64,000 bases of DNA from Hymenopellis radicata. Taxonomy: Eukaryota > Basidiomycota > Agaricomycetes > Agaricales > Physalacriaceae. The DNA lies in NCBI GenBank assembly GCA_015501595.1, contig JADNRX010000092.1, positions 62,001-126,000 on the forward strand, read 5' to 3'. Positions 1 through 9,870 of this stretch are shown here, piece by piece (within the stretch, counting starts at the first letter, position 1; every line of letters begins with the position of its first letter). Both the position numbers and the translations under genes were made by a program. The notes below the pieces were generated by a model. The model did no database searches. It worked only from the letters and a program-made list of their open reading frames with translations, and had not been told where the DNA came from.

Positions 1-1
1 C

Positions 2-85
2 CAGCTCATCGTGGGCACTGTCAACGACTTGCGCAGCGTGGGTTTCGATGACACGGCGACGTCTTTCAACTGTGCCTCCCTTTGA
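2..85 (+). CDS. 3' end of an unidentified gene (partial)
   Basis: An open frame runs from the left edge of the window to a TGA at 83-85. It encodes 27 residues ending in SFNCASL. Codon use is strongly biased to C or G in the third position, as in the solid genes further right, which is why I think it is coding. The rest of the gene lies outside the window. No family can be assigned from so short a tail. Confidence 0.4.
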   Translation, partial: QLIVGTVNDLRSVGFDDTATSFNCASL

Positions 86-688
86 GGTGTTCTATAAAGG
101 TATGTTAACTCTCGAAGTTGGACAATACTTGTCGTTAATTGTCGCTCCGTAGCCTTTTGACTACTCGCTTTTAACAAGCGCTGTGGGGGTATTCAGGTCG
201 TAGCCGTAGAATTTGTACCTAGTGCCTTGGGAAATTGTATCGTCAAAGTTGTTTGGAAAACAGGCCGAAAGAAGGAGTCCGCTTTCAACAGGCCACAGAG
301 TATAGCGAAGATGTGTGAGTGTAGTCGAACACGGTGAAAGGTTCATGAAAAACTCAGAGTTATGCGTACTCAGCCGGAGGAGAACTGATGCGACGGATTT
401 CTGCAGAACTTGAAAAGAGATGATATAACGCCATCGATCCACTTGTCGGTTTTGTTACGCCGCCGGTGACTACCTTCTCCTTCAGCTTCACGGAAACTCA
501 GCATGTTCCTTGCACGACTCCATTCTCGCGGGATTGATTCAATCCTCAACCCAGTCAGCCCTAGATGTGAGTTCATGTCAAGTGTTTGCCGTTTCAACAA
601 GCCCGGTGAAATAAACATCAATATAATAATAGAGAACTACAAGGTGCGAAAGCCATCATCACTGCTCAACGCCTTATCCCGGTCGTTG
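86..688. other. Intergenic, no gene seen
   Basis: Short open frames exist on both strands, but none has convincing codon bias, an intron pattern or a recognisable motif. The stretch separates the partial gene at the left edge from the tail of the minus-strand F-box gene. Confidence 0.5.
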
Positions 689-2216
689 TCAAACTCTTGA
701 CCCCTCCTTGTCTACCACAACGATCTCCAACCCATCGACGCTTCCTTCGCGCTCTTTCAAAACACGAATATCCGACTCCTGCAGATCCCAAGTACCCGGT
801 CCACTAACTTCAACCTTGACATAACGGAGCACAGAATCACCAGCCTCCGTCCGCCCAGGAACCGCCTCAACAAAACGACCGCCCAACGAGAAATCGACAG
901 CAACTTCAGGCTCAGCATAAACCACGACATCTATCCTCTCAAGGAAAGGCGCAACACGCATATTCCCGCTGCCCGTCCTTTCGCAGAGGGCGTCGAATAG
1001 CTCGGCGACAGATACGAGTCGCTGGGGATAATGGGATATGATGATGCACAGAGAGTTTGGAGAGACTTGAGGTGGCGCATGGACGGCAACACCCGAGGCA
1101 TCGCGAGAGGGGGAGGAATAGTCGTAGTCCACGAAAATTCCTCTAAACGACAATCCGACCGGCCAAGGAATGCAACGAGATGGTCAATAATGTCGTCTGG
1201 GTGCATATCAAACCAGGTGCCGTAGCGTGGGGGCGGCGTCATCGAGAGAGCGCGAAGAGCAGGGAAGGTCATGTGGCGCAAGACGTACGTCCCTTTGCTC
1301 TCGAGTTTCAGGTTTTCGACCTTGGGCGCGACGGTTATAGACTGGAGATCGGGCATGGGACTAAAGGCTCCTTCGACGTGGAGGCGGACGTCCCGGAGTG
1401 TAGTGCTCCCGTGCAGCAGGCTGCAGAGATTGACGAGGGAAATCGAGCCGTACCTATCAGTGATGGCGATATTTATCTTCTTCAAACGATGGACGGACGG
1501 CAATGGCCCGACATCGTGCATGTTCCACGTCAAATTCAGCTCCTCCAGTAAAGGAAACTTCTCCCAAACTATACGGGGGCGATTCCGACGGGGAATATCA
1601 CTGTGTGTGGCGCTCGTATTGATGGACAATCGGCGAAGATTGGGGAATGGGCTAGGCTTCGTTACGAAGCACGCATAGAGGGAAAGGGGAAGTGTGAGGT
1701 GGAGGCTCGAGCATCTAGCCGAGACCTCTAGGATGGTATCCAGAGGTTCCTCCTGGTGGAACCTGGAGAAGTCGAAAGAGACATCGATAGGAAGGCCCGC
1801 ACTGCGGGAGAACAGAGTCTGGGTCACCAGAGGACCATGCAACTGACGGCCTGGACGATCCGCAAGCAGATAATTCATGCGGCTCTCGAAAAAGACATCG
1901 GACACCAGGGACGGTTCAACTCCCAACGGCCTGGACGATCCGCAAGGAGAAAGTTCATGCTGCTCCCGCACCAAAGTCTTCGGTTGCCCAGGATAACGTG
2001 GCGCCATCTGGCACAGACTCGCGCGCCTGTCCAGACGATATTCTTTCGGACTATACCCGACCGCCAATCGATCCACCACGGCTCAGGCTCAGCCTCCGAA
2101 AAGACGAGGTCGATGAGTTCGACTGGGAGATCCTGAGCACGCGAGCAGTGGACAATGCTTTGGACGGGTGTTTCTTTGTGCGCAAAGCACATAACTTTAG
2201 ACGAAGTCGGAGCCAT
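689..2216 (-). pseudogene. F-box/LRR-like protein gene with two frame breaks
   Basis: Read on the minus strand, the protein starts at 2216 and has an F-box-like segment (residues about 27-70: DLPVELIDLVF, then VCARWRHVILGNRRLW). A long leucine-rich part follows, as in the many substrate-receptor F-box proteins of mushrooms, which would recruit targets to an SCF ubiquitin ligase. The frame changes twice. The first change falls in an imperfect tandem duplication at about 1823-1969 with a core offset of 80 bp; removing one unit puts the reading back in the frame open from 2079 to 931. The second lies near 1010-1060, where the C-terminal part (VAELFDALCERT onward) continues in a third frame to 689. 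The product is therefore probably truncated, unless these are sequencing errors. The F-box assignment is by motif only. Confidence 0.6.
1823..1969. repeat. Imperfect tandem duplication inside the F-box gene
   Basis: Unit 1 (1823-1888) and unit 2 (1901-1969) share the core ACGGCCTGGACGATCCGCAA, which starts at 1846 and again at 1926. Both encode the same peptide, LLADRPGR, on the minus strand. The 80-bp core spacing is not a multiple of three and accounts exactly for the frame change. Confidence 0.8.
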
Positions 2217-2377
2217 GACTGTTCTGCGAATACATCAACGGTCAGTGAAATGTCGAAAGAGAGCGAGAAGACTCGTACCTGTTATTCAAAAAAATGCGGG
2301 CAGTGGTGATGGTGGTGGTAGAGAGAGAAGCAGGTTGTTTGCACCACAAGAACACAATAAAAGCAGTAAACAAAAAG

Positions 2378-2385
2378 TCACGTGA
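2378..2385. promoter_or_regulatory. Palindromic E-box TCACGTGA in a divergent promoter
   Basis: The perfect palindrome TCACGTGA lies between the divergently oriented F-box gene and the cyclin-like gene. CACGTG is the classic site of fungal bHLH regulators such as Pho4 and Cbf1. Binding here is inferred from the motif only, and such a site also occurs by chance. Confidence 0.3.
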
Positions 2386-3149
2386 TGGCGGACTGCATCG
2401 AGTTCTACTATTGTTCGACTAAAATAGCAACACTGATCGTGAATAAACGCGTTAATAGAGATGAATGGACTTACTGAAGAATTGCAAGATGAGCGCAATA
2501 TTTCATCACGATGCCAGCATGAAGTGTGGCGCAGATTTATCTAGAATAATGTATCCTTTTATTTAGTGTCCAGACAGCGTTGAACAACGAATTGCTCGGA
2601 GGATGTCTGATGCTCAAATCGCGCGCACTCGAATTCTTCTGAATCCTTGACCTGACAGCTTATTTGAGCACACCGAACGATTAGCACCACGAAAGACTTA
2701 CAGGAATAAGAGTAGCGGTGAGTTGGAAATACCCTTTGAGCGCCTCAACAACAAGGAAGAGACGATCTGCGATTCCATCCAATCTCGCCCTCCATTCCTC
2801 CTAGCTAGGAACACATGTCTAGATCAATTCCATAACAAGACAACAATGCTCGCGACGAAAACCATTGTCAGATAATGATAGGCGCCGCTTTTGTCCATTA
2901 CAGATACACAGCCAGTGGTCTTTGATTCAGGGTCCCAACCGATCGCCTGCTAGCACCGTCGTTGAGGCTTGTCCTGGAACCACCACCACCATCACCAGCC
3001 AAGCGAGAACGCCCAGCATACACGACTGCTCAGAACGGACTAGGAGATGGCCACCATCCAATCCCGTTTGTGGACGTTCCGGCCTTGGGACCTGCTCCCG
3101 CCACCACTATTCTCTCGCTTCAACCCGTTCGACATGGACGCTGCCCACA

Positions 3150-4483
3150 ATGGCGCGTTTCTCCCAAATCCTCCTCCGCCTCATCCATGGCATTTGTGCG
3201 TCCGGGTCGTCGGCAGCCGCGCACAACCCAGAAGACGAAGACGGATCGAGGGCGCTCGTCGCGATTCCTGCTGCACCGACACTCGCCGAAATCTCGTCCA
3301 CAATGGCGAATGGTTTGGATAAGCCACAAGAGCATCTTCCAGCCAAATGCGCCACAACCAAGGAACTCGATAGTTTCGCGTCGGTGAAGCTCCACCCAGA
3401 GTCTAGGCTTTTCAGAATTTCGCGAGGCGGCGTTAGCGCAGAGCAAAAACACCTTCCCACTGCGCAACTCGATGCTATACAAAAAGCGGACCCGAACGTT
3501 CAATCAGCCGTCGTCGGTGACAGCGAAGCTCCCTCGAACGGCACTCATGAGTGCATCATCCCCGCCGTGGACGATGAGTCCAGCATCCATGTCTGCCAAT
3601 TCATCGCGCTTGTCGTCTTCACGACATTGAACAAATCTGCGAGCGCTGTGTGAGTACAATTACACAGACAGCATTGAGAAATTACTAACATTTAGTTCAG
3701 AACCGCATTTGTTGACTCTCCGACATGCGCTCAGCTGACCAAATACATCTGGAACGCGACCAACTTCTTGACTGCGGAAGGATATTGGAAGGGCGGCCTG
3801 AGCAGCCCAGCAGTATTCCGCACCATCATTTACCTCTCGCGCATGTTCTCTTGTCCCCGCGACAACGTTGATTTCGAGACGATGAAGAACGCGTTGGCAT
3901 TCTTCTGCGTCCTCGGGGTCAAACACAACGAGGATGGGTGGTTAAACTGCATACTCTTCTGTCACCAACTTGGCACGCCCAACTTCGATGTGCTCGAGAG
4001 ACTCGCTATGCAAATCGTGGATTACGATATGCTCATCCATCGCGGGGACTGGGCGGACTGCGGAAGCCGGCTTCGAGTGTACATAGGGGCGCTACGGGAG
4101 AAGGAAAGCAGGCAGGTGTTGAAAAATGGTTGAGCACGGTCGAGTTGCGTCCGCCACCGGGCATAGCGCTAAAGAGAAGTTGGTGTGTCACGAACGAGGG
4201 CAGAGCAGACGTATTGCTGGAGGCGCTAGGTGCGCCAGAGAGAGCCGCGATAGAAAAGGAAAGAATTATTCGGCCCGAGGTGCAGGATAACGTGCTGCAG
4301 TGGATGCAGGGCGTGGAGGATGCGCGTCGAGAAGAGTCCAGGATCAGGCAGAGTTGTGCAAGCGCGCTGGACAACGGAGACGAGGTACTTCCACGTCGGT
4401 CAGCTCTGTCTTCGCGGATTTCGGACGCCCAGCTTTCATGGCCACCAGCGTTCGACGCGACTGCAAGCATCTGGGCGAGCTAG
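3150..4483 (+). CDS. PHO80-like cyclin-domain protein, tail one base out of frame
   Basis: Exon 1 is open from upstream; I prefer the ATG at 3150 (MARFSQILL), but the start is uncertain. A 51-nt intron (3650-3700, branch CTAAC) joins it in frame to exon 2. The join gives a cyclin-box pattern: SSPAVFRTIIYLSRM, then VKHNEDGWLNC, then LERLAMQIVDYDMLI. These match the helices and the K-x-N-E-D and D-[FWY]-D-L signatures of PHO80/Pcl cyclins, which partner a Pho85-type kinase. The frame stops at 4131-4133, just after an A5 run (4122-4126). One more A would fuse it to a further open stretch of about 117 residues ending at 4483. That tail is real coding sequence: its peptide LGAPERAA..EKERIIRPEVQDN recurs in the decayed copies at 6.8 and 14.3 kb. 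The cyclin assignment is by pattern; the partner kinase is inferred. Confidence 0.6.
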
Positions 4484-5040
4484 TCCCCGTTACCAACAAC
4501 ACCTAACATAACTTTGTGAGCCACATTTTGGCAGTTCTGATATGCATCCGTACCTTTCGTGTCTATACCCTTTCCGACCAGTGTACTTGAGTAGTGTAAC
4601 CGTAGATATTCCGCGACGAGCAATGTCGAGGATTGTATTTTCCGAATTGTGCTCATGGCAGTCTGAGTGAGAGTCAAAGCTGCTATTGCCGAACTCGGCC
4701 AACATTCGGCCGAGGAGTTGATCAAACAGTAAATCCCATCATCACGACTTGAAAAAGATTTGACTTGCCCAGCCATGAGCTTCATTCGATTCTACGACTT
4801 CCACGTTTAACACCCGGATGGATTAATCGACCGTGTCAAACACTTCTTCTTAAAGCTTTCCGAACATATCGCCACTCTTTCCAGGATAAGTAACTAAATC
4901 CGACCAGGCCTTATCCAGGACTTTCCAAAGGGTAGGGTTCCGCTCAGGAATTGAACCATTGGAAACTGTTCGCTGTGACTTATCCTTTGAACTTTTTGCG
5001 TAACCTCATGACGAGTTGCGACATTCTCTCACCCCAACTA
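4484..5040. other. Intergenic, no gene seen
   Basis: About 550 bases of low coding character. The first 90 bases (to about 4570) are still similar to the sequence downstream of the cyclin-tail copies near 7000 and 14540. The right edge, at 5040/5041, is the left border of the 2.4-kb direct repeat and the inferred empty insertion site of the retroelement. Confidence 0.5.
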
Positions 5041-5557
5041 TCGTCAATAACGATACTTACGTAGATAACATGTCTCCTCCAATAAAGAGACCACGGAACT
5101 TCACATTCCGAGTATTTGTGGCGGCGCTCAATGTCATCAACTCGGGCTCTTTAAATCCCTCGCAAGGTTCTCCTCCGATCCTCCTGAACTCAGCGTATAC
5201 GGTGCAAGAGCTCCGAAGCGCAGAACGCTCACAGATCCCCGGACGGTTGGTCGTCTCTTCCATCTATGGCTACTTACTGCTTCTGTTCGGATACACCAGA
5301 TCATATCGTCTTTAGAGTCTCCGTATTCATTCTGTTGTCGAGGACTCGCACTATTGAAACCGCTCATGCTCCTTCTTCATGCGACGGGGACGGAGAGAGT
5401 GTGACCCGAATTGGAGTCGGTCAAGTTTGATGACCAGTTTCAACTGTTACTGGGGTGCGCAAATGCTGGCAAAGTATAAGTATTCAAAGCTTTGGTGAAT
5501 AGCACCTCAACTTCTTCAAGTCGTTTTTCTCCCTACATTCCACTCAAACACACAGAC

Positions 5558-6386
5558 ATGGCAACCACCGTCGTGAACGAAACAAAGCCTCAGCCCGCTG
5601 AGACCTTGCCCGACGCCGCCCTGGCCTATAAATATGTCAAATTTGTGAACAGGATGACCACCGACTGGTATCCAGCTGGGAGCACACTACTTTCTAGTTG
5701 GCGCCCCAACCGTATGTTGAACGTTTCAATCTTTGTTCTCAATGCTGATCGTGCATTGACAGTTGATATCGGCTGGTACTACCTCGGGCAAGGCGCAGAG
5801 GTCAACTCGTCCCAGCCTCCTTTCGGCCTCATCGTCCACGCACTGGAACCCGACGCTCTCCGGACGTCGTCGGTTGGGAGCGCGTATGGGATGACGCTGG
5901 CAAGACGTGGCAGGGGACGGACTATGCCCTCTGGCGAGGTGTTCCTCCTAACGAGGACGTCGTTGGCGGCATATTCAGCACCAACAAAGACCGTGCGGAG
6001 CCCGACTCTGAGCAGAGGCGTGGCATTAAGGCGATTCGGAGGGACCTGTTGGTGATGGATGATACATTCCAAATCTGGTCTGCCATACCTCTACCACCGC
6101 CGTGAAGGACGCCTCGGTTTGGAAGACGTGGGGTCGGTCGGGGCCTTCCCCGTGGGCGTTGATTCCCGTGAATTCGAATAGCGCGCCACCGAGGGATAGA
6201 TCGTTCTCATTGGATCCTAACAAGACGCTGGAGATGCCCGGAGAATGGAGCTGGAACAGGGCCAGTGCTACGGTAAGGTTTTCTCGTACGAAGCTGGGAA
6301 TCGCATTTCTGATTCTCCCGAAGGGCAAATCCACCATTCCTGAGGCCGTCCACTCCCAAAAGAAAGATGATGTTGGTAGCAAGTGA
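5558..6386 (+). pseudogene. Vps62-related (DUF946-like) gene, copy A, frameshifted
   Basis: Same gene as at 13097. ATG at 5558 (MATTVVNE), in-frame 51-nt intron at 5712-5762, then GWYYLGQGAE and a core with the Vps62-family pattern of repeated W-x-D-x-G blocks. Relative to copy B, a G is missing near 5861, so the frame is lost right after ALEPDAL. A C is also missing near 6096. After that, the frame starting near 6102 is open to 6386 and includes the natural-looking C-terminal part (VWKTWGRSGPSPW onward) that copy B lacks. Each copy is thus broken in a different place. Vps62-like proteins are poorly characterised; the yeast namesake affects vacuolar protein sorting. A TATA-like stretch (AGTATAAGT) lies about 80 bases upstream of the ATG. 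Confidence 0.65.
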
Positions 6387-6512
6387 CGATAGTTTCGTAT
6401 GATTTCTAGTCTTCGACTCCATGCAACCTTTTGTACTTCGTGAATGATTGAATACTGTTACGATTATTGCTTGAATCTCCCTAGTATTTTCAATGAGCAT
6501 CGAGTGCAACGG

Positions 6513-6758
6513 AATTGAAGAAAACGCTCGCCAGAGGGAGTAGTCGGGCTGCTTGCCGGAGCCAGCGTCGTCCCAGACTTTCTCCCACTTCGCGACGTCC
6601 CCGAGCGCGTCTCCGTCGAGCGCGTTCACGATGATACTAGTCGGGGCTTGGTCGTATTTGGAGCTCGGGCTTTGGCCGAGGAAGAACCATCCTTCGGGGA
6701 CTGCAAAGGCGTCTGTGGGAAAGTTGAGCCCTGTGGAGTTGCGTCCGCCACCGGGCAT
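6513..6758 (-). pseudogene. Antisense Vps62-like fragment, copy A
   Basis: On the minus strand, about 82 residues read PEGWFFLGQSPSSKY then VAKWEKVWDDAGSGK and DYSLWRAF. This is a diverged relative of the Vps62-like gene just upstream, which reads WERVWDDAGK and DYALWRG at the same places, but it points the opposite way. Only the middle of the domain is recognisable. Its 5' end overlaps the start of the cyclin-tail relic. The twin is at 14053-14298. Confidence 0.6.
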
Positions 6759-7040
6759 ACATAGAGCTAAGCAGAAGTTCGTGTGTCACGAGCGAGAACA
6801 GAGGAGACGTGTTGTTGAAGGCGCTAGGTGCGCCAGAGAGAGCCGCGTTAGAAAAGGAAAGGATTATTCGGCCTGAGGTGCAGGATAACAAGTGCAGGGC
6901 GTGGAGGATGCGCGTCGAGAAGATCCCAGACGCCCAGTTTTCGTGGCCGCCAGCGTTCAGCGCGACTGCGAGCATTTGGGCGAGTTACTAACATAACATT
7001 GTGAGCCACATTTTGGCATCTGAGCCGATACATATGCACC
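6725..7040 (+). pseudogene. Decayed copy of the cyclin-gene tail, copy A
   Basis: The sequence is homologous to 4130-4570: both share GAGTTGCGTCCGCCACCGGG, and both encode LGAPERAA followed by EKERIIRPEVQDN. The copy has a small insertion near 6760 that shifts the frame and a deletion where 4300-4420 should be, so it cannot encode the full tail. The homology begins almost exactly at the A5 run that breaks the parental gene and continues past the stop into non-coding sequence. Confidence 0.7.
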
Positions 7041-7474
7041 CATACCTTTCATCTCTGTATCTTTTATATCCTCTTCCTCCCATTCACTACGTCCTATTAC
7101 CCATTCGCGATTATATAGACGGGGCAGTACACCGAGTCGGCGACAGATGGGGTGGGTGTCCTAGTCGATAGTGGCGAGGTTGTCAACCTCCGTCGTCGTG
7201 GTCGCCGTCGTTGACCACCGTATTTGCGTACTCGAGTAGGATAATTGTAGACATCTGAATCAATTTTTCGATTTGTGGTGATGCGGTAATGGTCAAAGCT
7301 GGATATTTCCGAATTCGGCCGATGCGTCGATCTTCCTCACCTCCCACGAGTATCAATGAACGTGTTCGCTCAAGTGCTTACAATGGTCCAGTATACATTT
7401 TCAAATGTCACGACAATGTAGTCTGCTCGCTCTATACTCCTCGGATTGGAATCGACAGAAACATTCAACAACTC

Positions 7475-7790
7475 TGGAGCCTCGCGCGGGTCCTTTCGGG
7501 GTACGCGTCGCGGCCCGGGAGAGGGCGTCTCCCCTGTATGCCTCGCGTGTGGCGAGCGGGGGCACCTCTCCACTAACCACTCACAGAAGTCAAACACGAG
7601 GCCGATCTGGGGCATCGTCAGGGACAAGAACCTCCTCCACCCGACCTCGAGAGTCCAGATCTGCAGCCTCTTCAACGTCGCCGGCACAGGGAAGTGCACC
7701 CACCCCGACACAGATCGCCTCGACGTCTGTTCTTGGTGTGGTTCCAGGGACCACCACGCCTTCTCTTACTCTTGCCGCGAGCGACCTTGA
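7475..7790 (+). CDS. Gag-like zinc-knuckle ORF, N-terminus missing
   Basis: The frame is open across the 7474/7475 junction and ends at 7790. The ATG at 7446 lies in the flanking repeat and is therefore probably not the original start. It contains a CCHC-like knuckle (CLACGERGHLSTNH), a basic Arg-Gly-rich stretch before it, and a second Cys-rich stretch (CSWCGSRDHHAFSYSC) at the end. This layout fits the nucleic-acid-binding Gag-like protein that precedes RT in YR retroelements. The RT frame begins downstream in another frame. The protein is truncated by the loss of the element's 5' end. Confidence 0.55.
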
Positions 7791-9870
7791 AGATGCCCCA
7801 TCCTCATCCCGTCCATTCCTTTGCTACACCGACTTCTCTGATACGATTATTCACCGACCGCCTTTGCCCAATGCTACCGAACTCGACAATGAAATATTCT
7901 CAAGAATTGTTACACCTTACGACGTTGACGCCTTCGAACGCTTACTCTCTCAGCATAATCTTTTATCGAAATATCCTCTCCTTTGCAATAATCTGCGTAA
8001 CGGTTTTCCGCTCGGTCGCATGCCTCCCTTGACTTCAACCATTATAATCCCTAATCACCCTTCTTGTCGCACGCACAAATCTGCTGTCGACAAGTACATC
8101 GCGGACGAGCTTGCCGCAGGTCGTATCTCTGGTCCTTTCTCTCGTTCTGATGCGGAACGGATCCTGCGTGGTCCATTTCACTCCTCTCCTCTCATCGTCT
8201 CGGAGACCACGCAGGGTCCGGGACTGCCGGACAAGTTGCGCGTGTGCCGCCACTTGTCGAAGGATTGTCACGACGCACCGGCTGTCAACCGTCATATCCA
8301 CAAGGAGGACTTTCCGACTCATTTCGATATGGCGCCCCAGGTCGAACAAATCGTGAGTAGTCTCTGTCGTGTTTAAGGGTATATAGACTGCATTTCTTTG
8401 TTCTGTATTTTGGGGAAGTTTCTGTGCAGGTGTTTTTTTCTATTTTCGTCATCCTCGCTCGGTGTTCTCGCGTGAGACGCCTTGCCTGACTCCCTCGTTG
8501 GGATGTCATCGTCCGGAGCACTCCGTTGTGAGGCGTCTCCCGAGCACTCCGTAGTGAGGCGTCTCGCATAACTCATAACTTGTCTTAAGCCATGTGGCTG
8601 ACTTCATCTTCAGGTGGCGAATGCGCCTCCCGGTGCACAAGCGTGTACCAAAGATATTGCGAAATTTCATCGCACGTGTCCCGTACTTCCAGATCACAAG
8701 CCGTACTTGGTTTTCCAAGGTGATTCTGTCGCGTCATAGCGCGTTTGTCCTTTCTGACGTCCTTGTGTTCAAGGCAACGTGGATGATTTCTACATTGAGC
8801 ATACTTTCCCGTTCGGAGCTGCGTCCGCCAGCAGTAACGCGGGGATGATTGCGAACGCGCTCATGCACGTATGGGAGGCTCAGGGCGTGGATGTCGGTCT
8901 CAAGTACGAAGACGACATCAAGAACGTCCGCTTCGCCAAACCCGACGGGCATATTGCAGTGGGCAAGTTCCGTTATGATTTCGACCACGACGACATGATG
9001 GCCATGGTCGCGCCTCTTATGACTCCCTGGAACGACAAAGGCGATCTTGACTTTGTCTTCTTGACGGTCTTCATTGGATATCTCTGGCATTTTGCAGAGC
9101 GTTGGGTTGGCTTTACGGAGGAGAAGCGCCTGAAGTTTTTGCAGCGCGCGGAGGTATTCGCTGCATGTTTCTCAGGCGCGGCTTGTACTCTGGAAGAAAT
9201 CAACAAGATTCACGGGTCGCTATGTCATGTGGCATTTGTCCACACGACGGGCACCGCCTATCTCTCATCCCTGTCCAACTTTGCTTCATCCTTCAAGGGC
9301 AACGAGTTCATTCGTCGCCACCCGCCACCTTCGGTCATCTCGGATGTCAAGTGGTGGGTGCGGAAGCTGTCGGAACCTCATTTCACGCGTCCGCTGAAGG
9401 CGTTGGGTCCACCCATTGACCTGAGGTTGTACGTGGACGCATCAACCTCGTGGGGTATCGGGATCCTTATCCGGGGTCGATGGGCCGCCTTCCGCCTTGT
9501 ACCGAATTGGAAAGCACTCGCGCCAGGTCGCGACATCGGCTGGCTGGAGACAGTCGCAATCGAAATCCTCTTCCTTTTCCTTCAGGCTCTGGGCGTGAGG
9601 GACGCTCACCTCCTTGTTCACTCGGATAACGATGGCTCGATTGGCGCCTTTCGCAAAGGTCGATGCCCAAACCCTTTCATTAATCTCTCCATCCGTCGTT
9701 CTTTTACCACACTTGTCGCTACGGGCATCTCACCCGCATACGAATACGTGGCGACTGCTGTCAATCCGGCTGACCCCATCTCGCGCGGGGAATTTGGTCC
9801 ACCGGATATGAAAATTCACACCCGAATCACGCTCCCTGACGAGCTTCGCGAGTTTCTTGTCAATGTCTAG
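7791..9870 (+). CDS. Reverse transcriptase / RNase H of the YR retroelement
   Basis: The frame is open from before 7791 with no convincing ATG at its head, so translation may depend on the Gag ORF. Two introns restore the RT core. The first, 8353-8613 (261 nt), falls between EQI and VANAPPG. The second, 8720-8773, joins LVFQ to GNVDDFY. RT motifs follow in order: motif A with the catalytic Asp in KDIAKFHRTCP, motif B FPFGAASASSNAG, and motif C KYEDD, a YxDD-type box. The C-terminal part has an RNase H start (LYVDASTSWGIGI) and the later Asp in HSDNDGS. It ends at 9870 and overlaps the start of the recombinase ORF by a few bases. The catalytic residues are present, so the enzyme could be functional apart from the lost 5' region. 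Confidence 0.75.

Larger units (their letters stand above)
5041..7474 (+). repeat. 2434-bp direct repeat, copy A
   Basis: This segment recurs at 12581-15014 at a constant offset of 7540. The only differences I found are four single-base changes in homopolymer runs, near 5439 (T3/T2), 5861 (G2/G3), 6096 (C2/C3) and 6149 (C4/C3). It carries a frameshifted Vps62-like gene, an antisense Vps62-like fragment and a cyclin-tail relic. Its right edge joins directly to the truncated retroelement. Confidence 0.95.

Noticed and set aside
4480..4785. A minus-strand 101-residue frame downstream of the cyclin gene.
   Set aside because: It overlaps the 3' region of the cyclin gene and shows no conserved product in the homologous copies at 7.0 and 14.5 kb.
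7446..7474. ATG at 7446 as the start of the Gag-like protein.
   Set aside because: It lies in the flanking 2.4-kb repeat and is also present at 14986, where no gag follows, so it is a chance fusion at the junction.
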